This document shows, piece by piece, positions 12,320 to 12,916 of a stretch of DNA of 12,916 nucleotides. Origin of the DNA: Candidatus Lambdaproteobacteria bacterium (GTDB taxonomy: Bacteria > SAR324 > NAC60-12). Positions within the stretch are counted from its first letter, which is position 1; each line of letters begins with the position of its first letter. The stretch lies in assembly GCA_012964265.1 (NCBI GenBank), contig DTUH01000130.1:1-12916 (forward strand), given 5' to 3'. A program made the position numbers and the translations under genes. Under the pieces are notes generated by a model. The model worked only from the letters and a program-made list of their open reading frames with translations. It was not told where the DNA came from and did no database searches.

Positions 12320-12916
12320 ATGAACATGAAAAAGCGTATGAACGGCGCTCATATAGTAGTTGAAGTTTTAAAAAAACAAGGTGTTGAGTACATTTTCGGA
12401 TATCCCGGAGGTGCCTGTATGCCAATATTTGATGCACTTGTGGATGCTCCAGAATTAAAAATTATTTTGGTACGTCACGAACAAGGTGCGACACACATGG
12501 CTGACGGCTATGCAAAAGTTACCGGAAAAACCGGAGTTGTCCTGGTGACCTCCGGACCGGGAGCAACCAACACCGTTACCGGAATACTTACAGCTCACAT
12601 GGATTCCGTTCCGCTTGTGATCTTAACGGGTCAAACTATTACACCCAATTTAGGTAAAGATGCTTTTCAGGAGGCTGACGTGTTTGGTGTCACTATGCCG
12701 GTAGTCAAACACAGCTATCTGGTTAGGGATGTTAAAGATTTAGCAAGAGTTGTTAAAGAAGCCTTCCACCTTGCTTCAACAGGTCGTCCTGGACCTGTCC
12801 TGGTAGATTTGCCCAAAGATGTAGTCTCTGCAGAATGGGATGAGGATTTCACAACAGAATTGGATCTTCCCGGCTATAAACTGCCGACAAGTGGTAACAG
12901 GCGCCTGAAGTGTTTC
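12320..12916 (+). CDS. ilvB: Acetolactate synthase large subunit, N-terminal part (cut by window edge)
   Basis: Acetolactate synthase (AHAS) is a thiamine-diphosphate and FAD enzyme that makes 2-acetolactate or 2-aceto-2-hydroxybutyrate, the first common step of valine, leucine and isoleucine synthesis. The 199 visible codons are the N-terminal ThDP pyrimidine-binding domain: GVEYIFGYPGGACMPIFDAL (21-40), VRHEQGATHMADGYA with the ThDP-activating glutamate E54, VTSGPGATNTVTGI, and GQTITPNLGKDAFQEAD, a block typical of AHAS rather than pyruvate oxidase. ATG codons at 12320, 12326 and 12338 are all possible starts; none has a clear ribosome site, and I report the first. The C-terminal two thirds, and any following ilvN, lie outside. 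It is divergent from nuoE. Confidence 0.94.
   Translation, partial: MNMKKRMNGAHIVVEVLKKQGVEYIFGYPGGACMPIFDALVDAPELKIILVRHEQGATHMADGYAKVTGKTGVVLVTSGPGATNTVTGILTAHMDSVPLVILTGQTITPNLGKDAFQEADVFGVTMPVVKHSYLVRDVKDLARVVKEAFHLASTGRPGPVLVDLPKDVVSAEWDEDFTTELDLPGYKLPTSGNRRLKCF

Noticed and set aside
1..12916. CRISPR array, insertion sequence, prophage, tRNA or rRNA gene
   Set aside because: No regularly spaced repeats, transposase or integrase motifs, terminal inverted repeats, or recognisable tRNA/rRNA sequence was seen on either strand.

Overview
The window looks like chromosomal DNA from a Gram-negative bacterium of moderate to low G+C. A periplasmic Skp/OmpH chaperone and FabZ point to an outer membrane. 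GatC points to indirect amidation of Asn- or Gln-tRNA. A 14-subunit-type NADH dehydrogenase (complex I, nuo) points to aerobic or anaerobic respiration on NADH. I cannot name the lineage from the sequence alone. A deltaproteobacterium-like or SAR324-like origin is only a guess from gene style and base composition.

From about 11960 down to position 1, everything lies on the minus strand and reads as one long, tightly packed run. In transcription order it is nuoE, nuoF, nuoG, nuoJ, nuoK, nuoL; then skp, fabZ, gatC, yhbY, metG; then nuoA, a decayed hicB-hicA-like toxin-antitoxin pair, nuoB, and nuoC (cut by the left window edge). Complex I is therefore encoded in two blocks. The first gives the NADH-oxidising arm (E, F, G) plus membrane subunits J, K and L. 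The second gives A, B and C of the connecting quinone module. Between them sit five envelope, lipid and translation genes. nuoD, nuoH, nuoI, nuoM and nuoN are not in the window. nuoH and nuoI are absent from their usual place between nuoG and nuoJ; some missing genes may follow nuoC outside the window.

An AT-rich divergent intergenic region (11961-12319) separates nuoE from the rightmost gene, a 5' fragment of an acetolactate synthase large subunit gene (ilvB-like) on the plus strand, cut by the right edge. This region carries a near-consensus sigma-70-type promoter facing ilvB.

The coding genes are intact and keep their catalytic or cluster-binding residues. The exception is the hicBA-like pair between nuoA and nuoB, where each gene has lost one base and is frameshifted. 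Other points of note are the split nuo order, a short NuoG that keeps the N7 cluster cysteines, and a strong excess of the palindrome TCCGGA. I see no tRNA, rRNA, CRISPR array, insertion sequence or clear intrinsic terminator, and no convincing novel multi-gene system.
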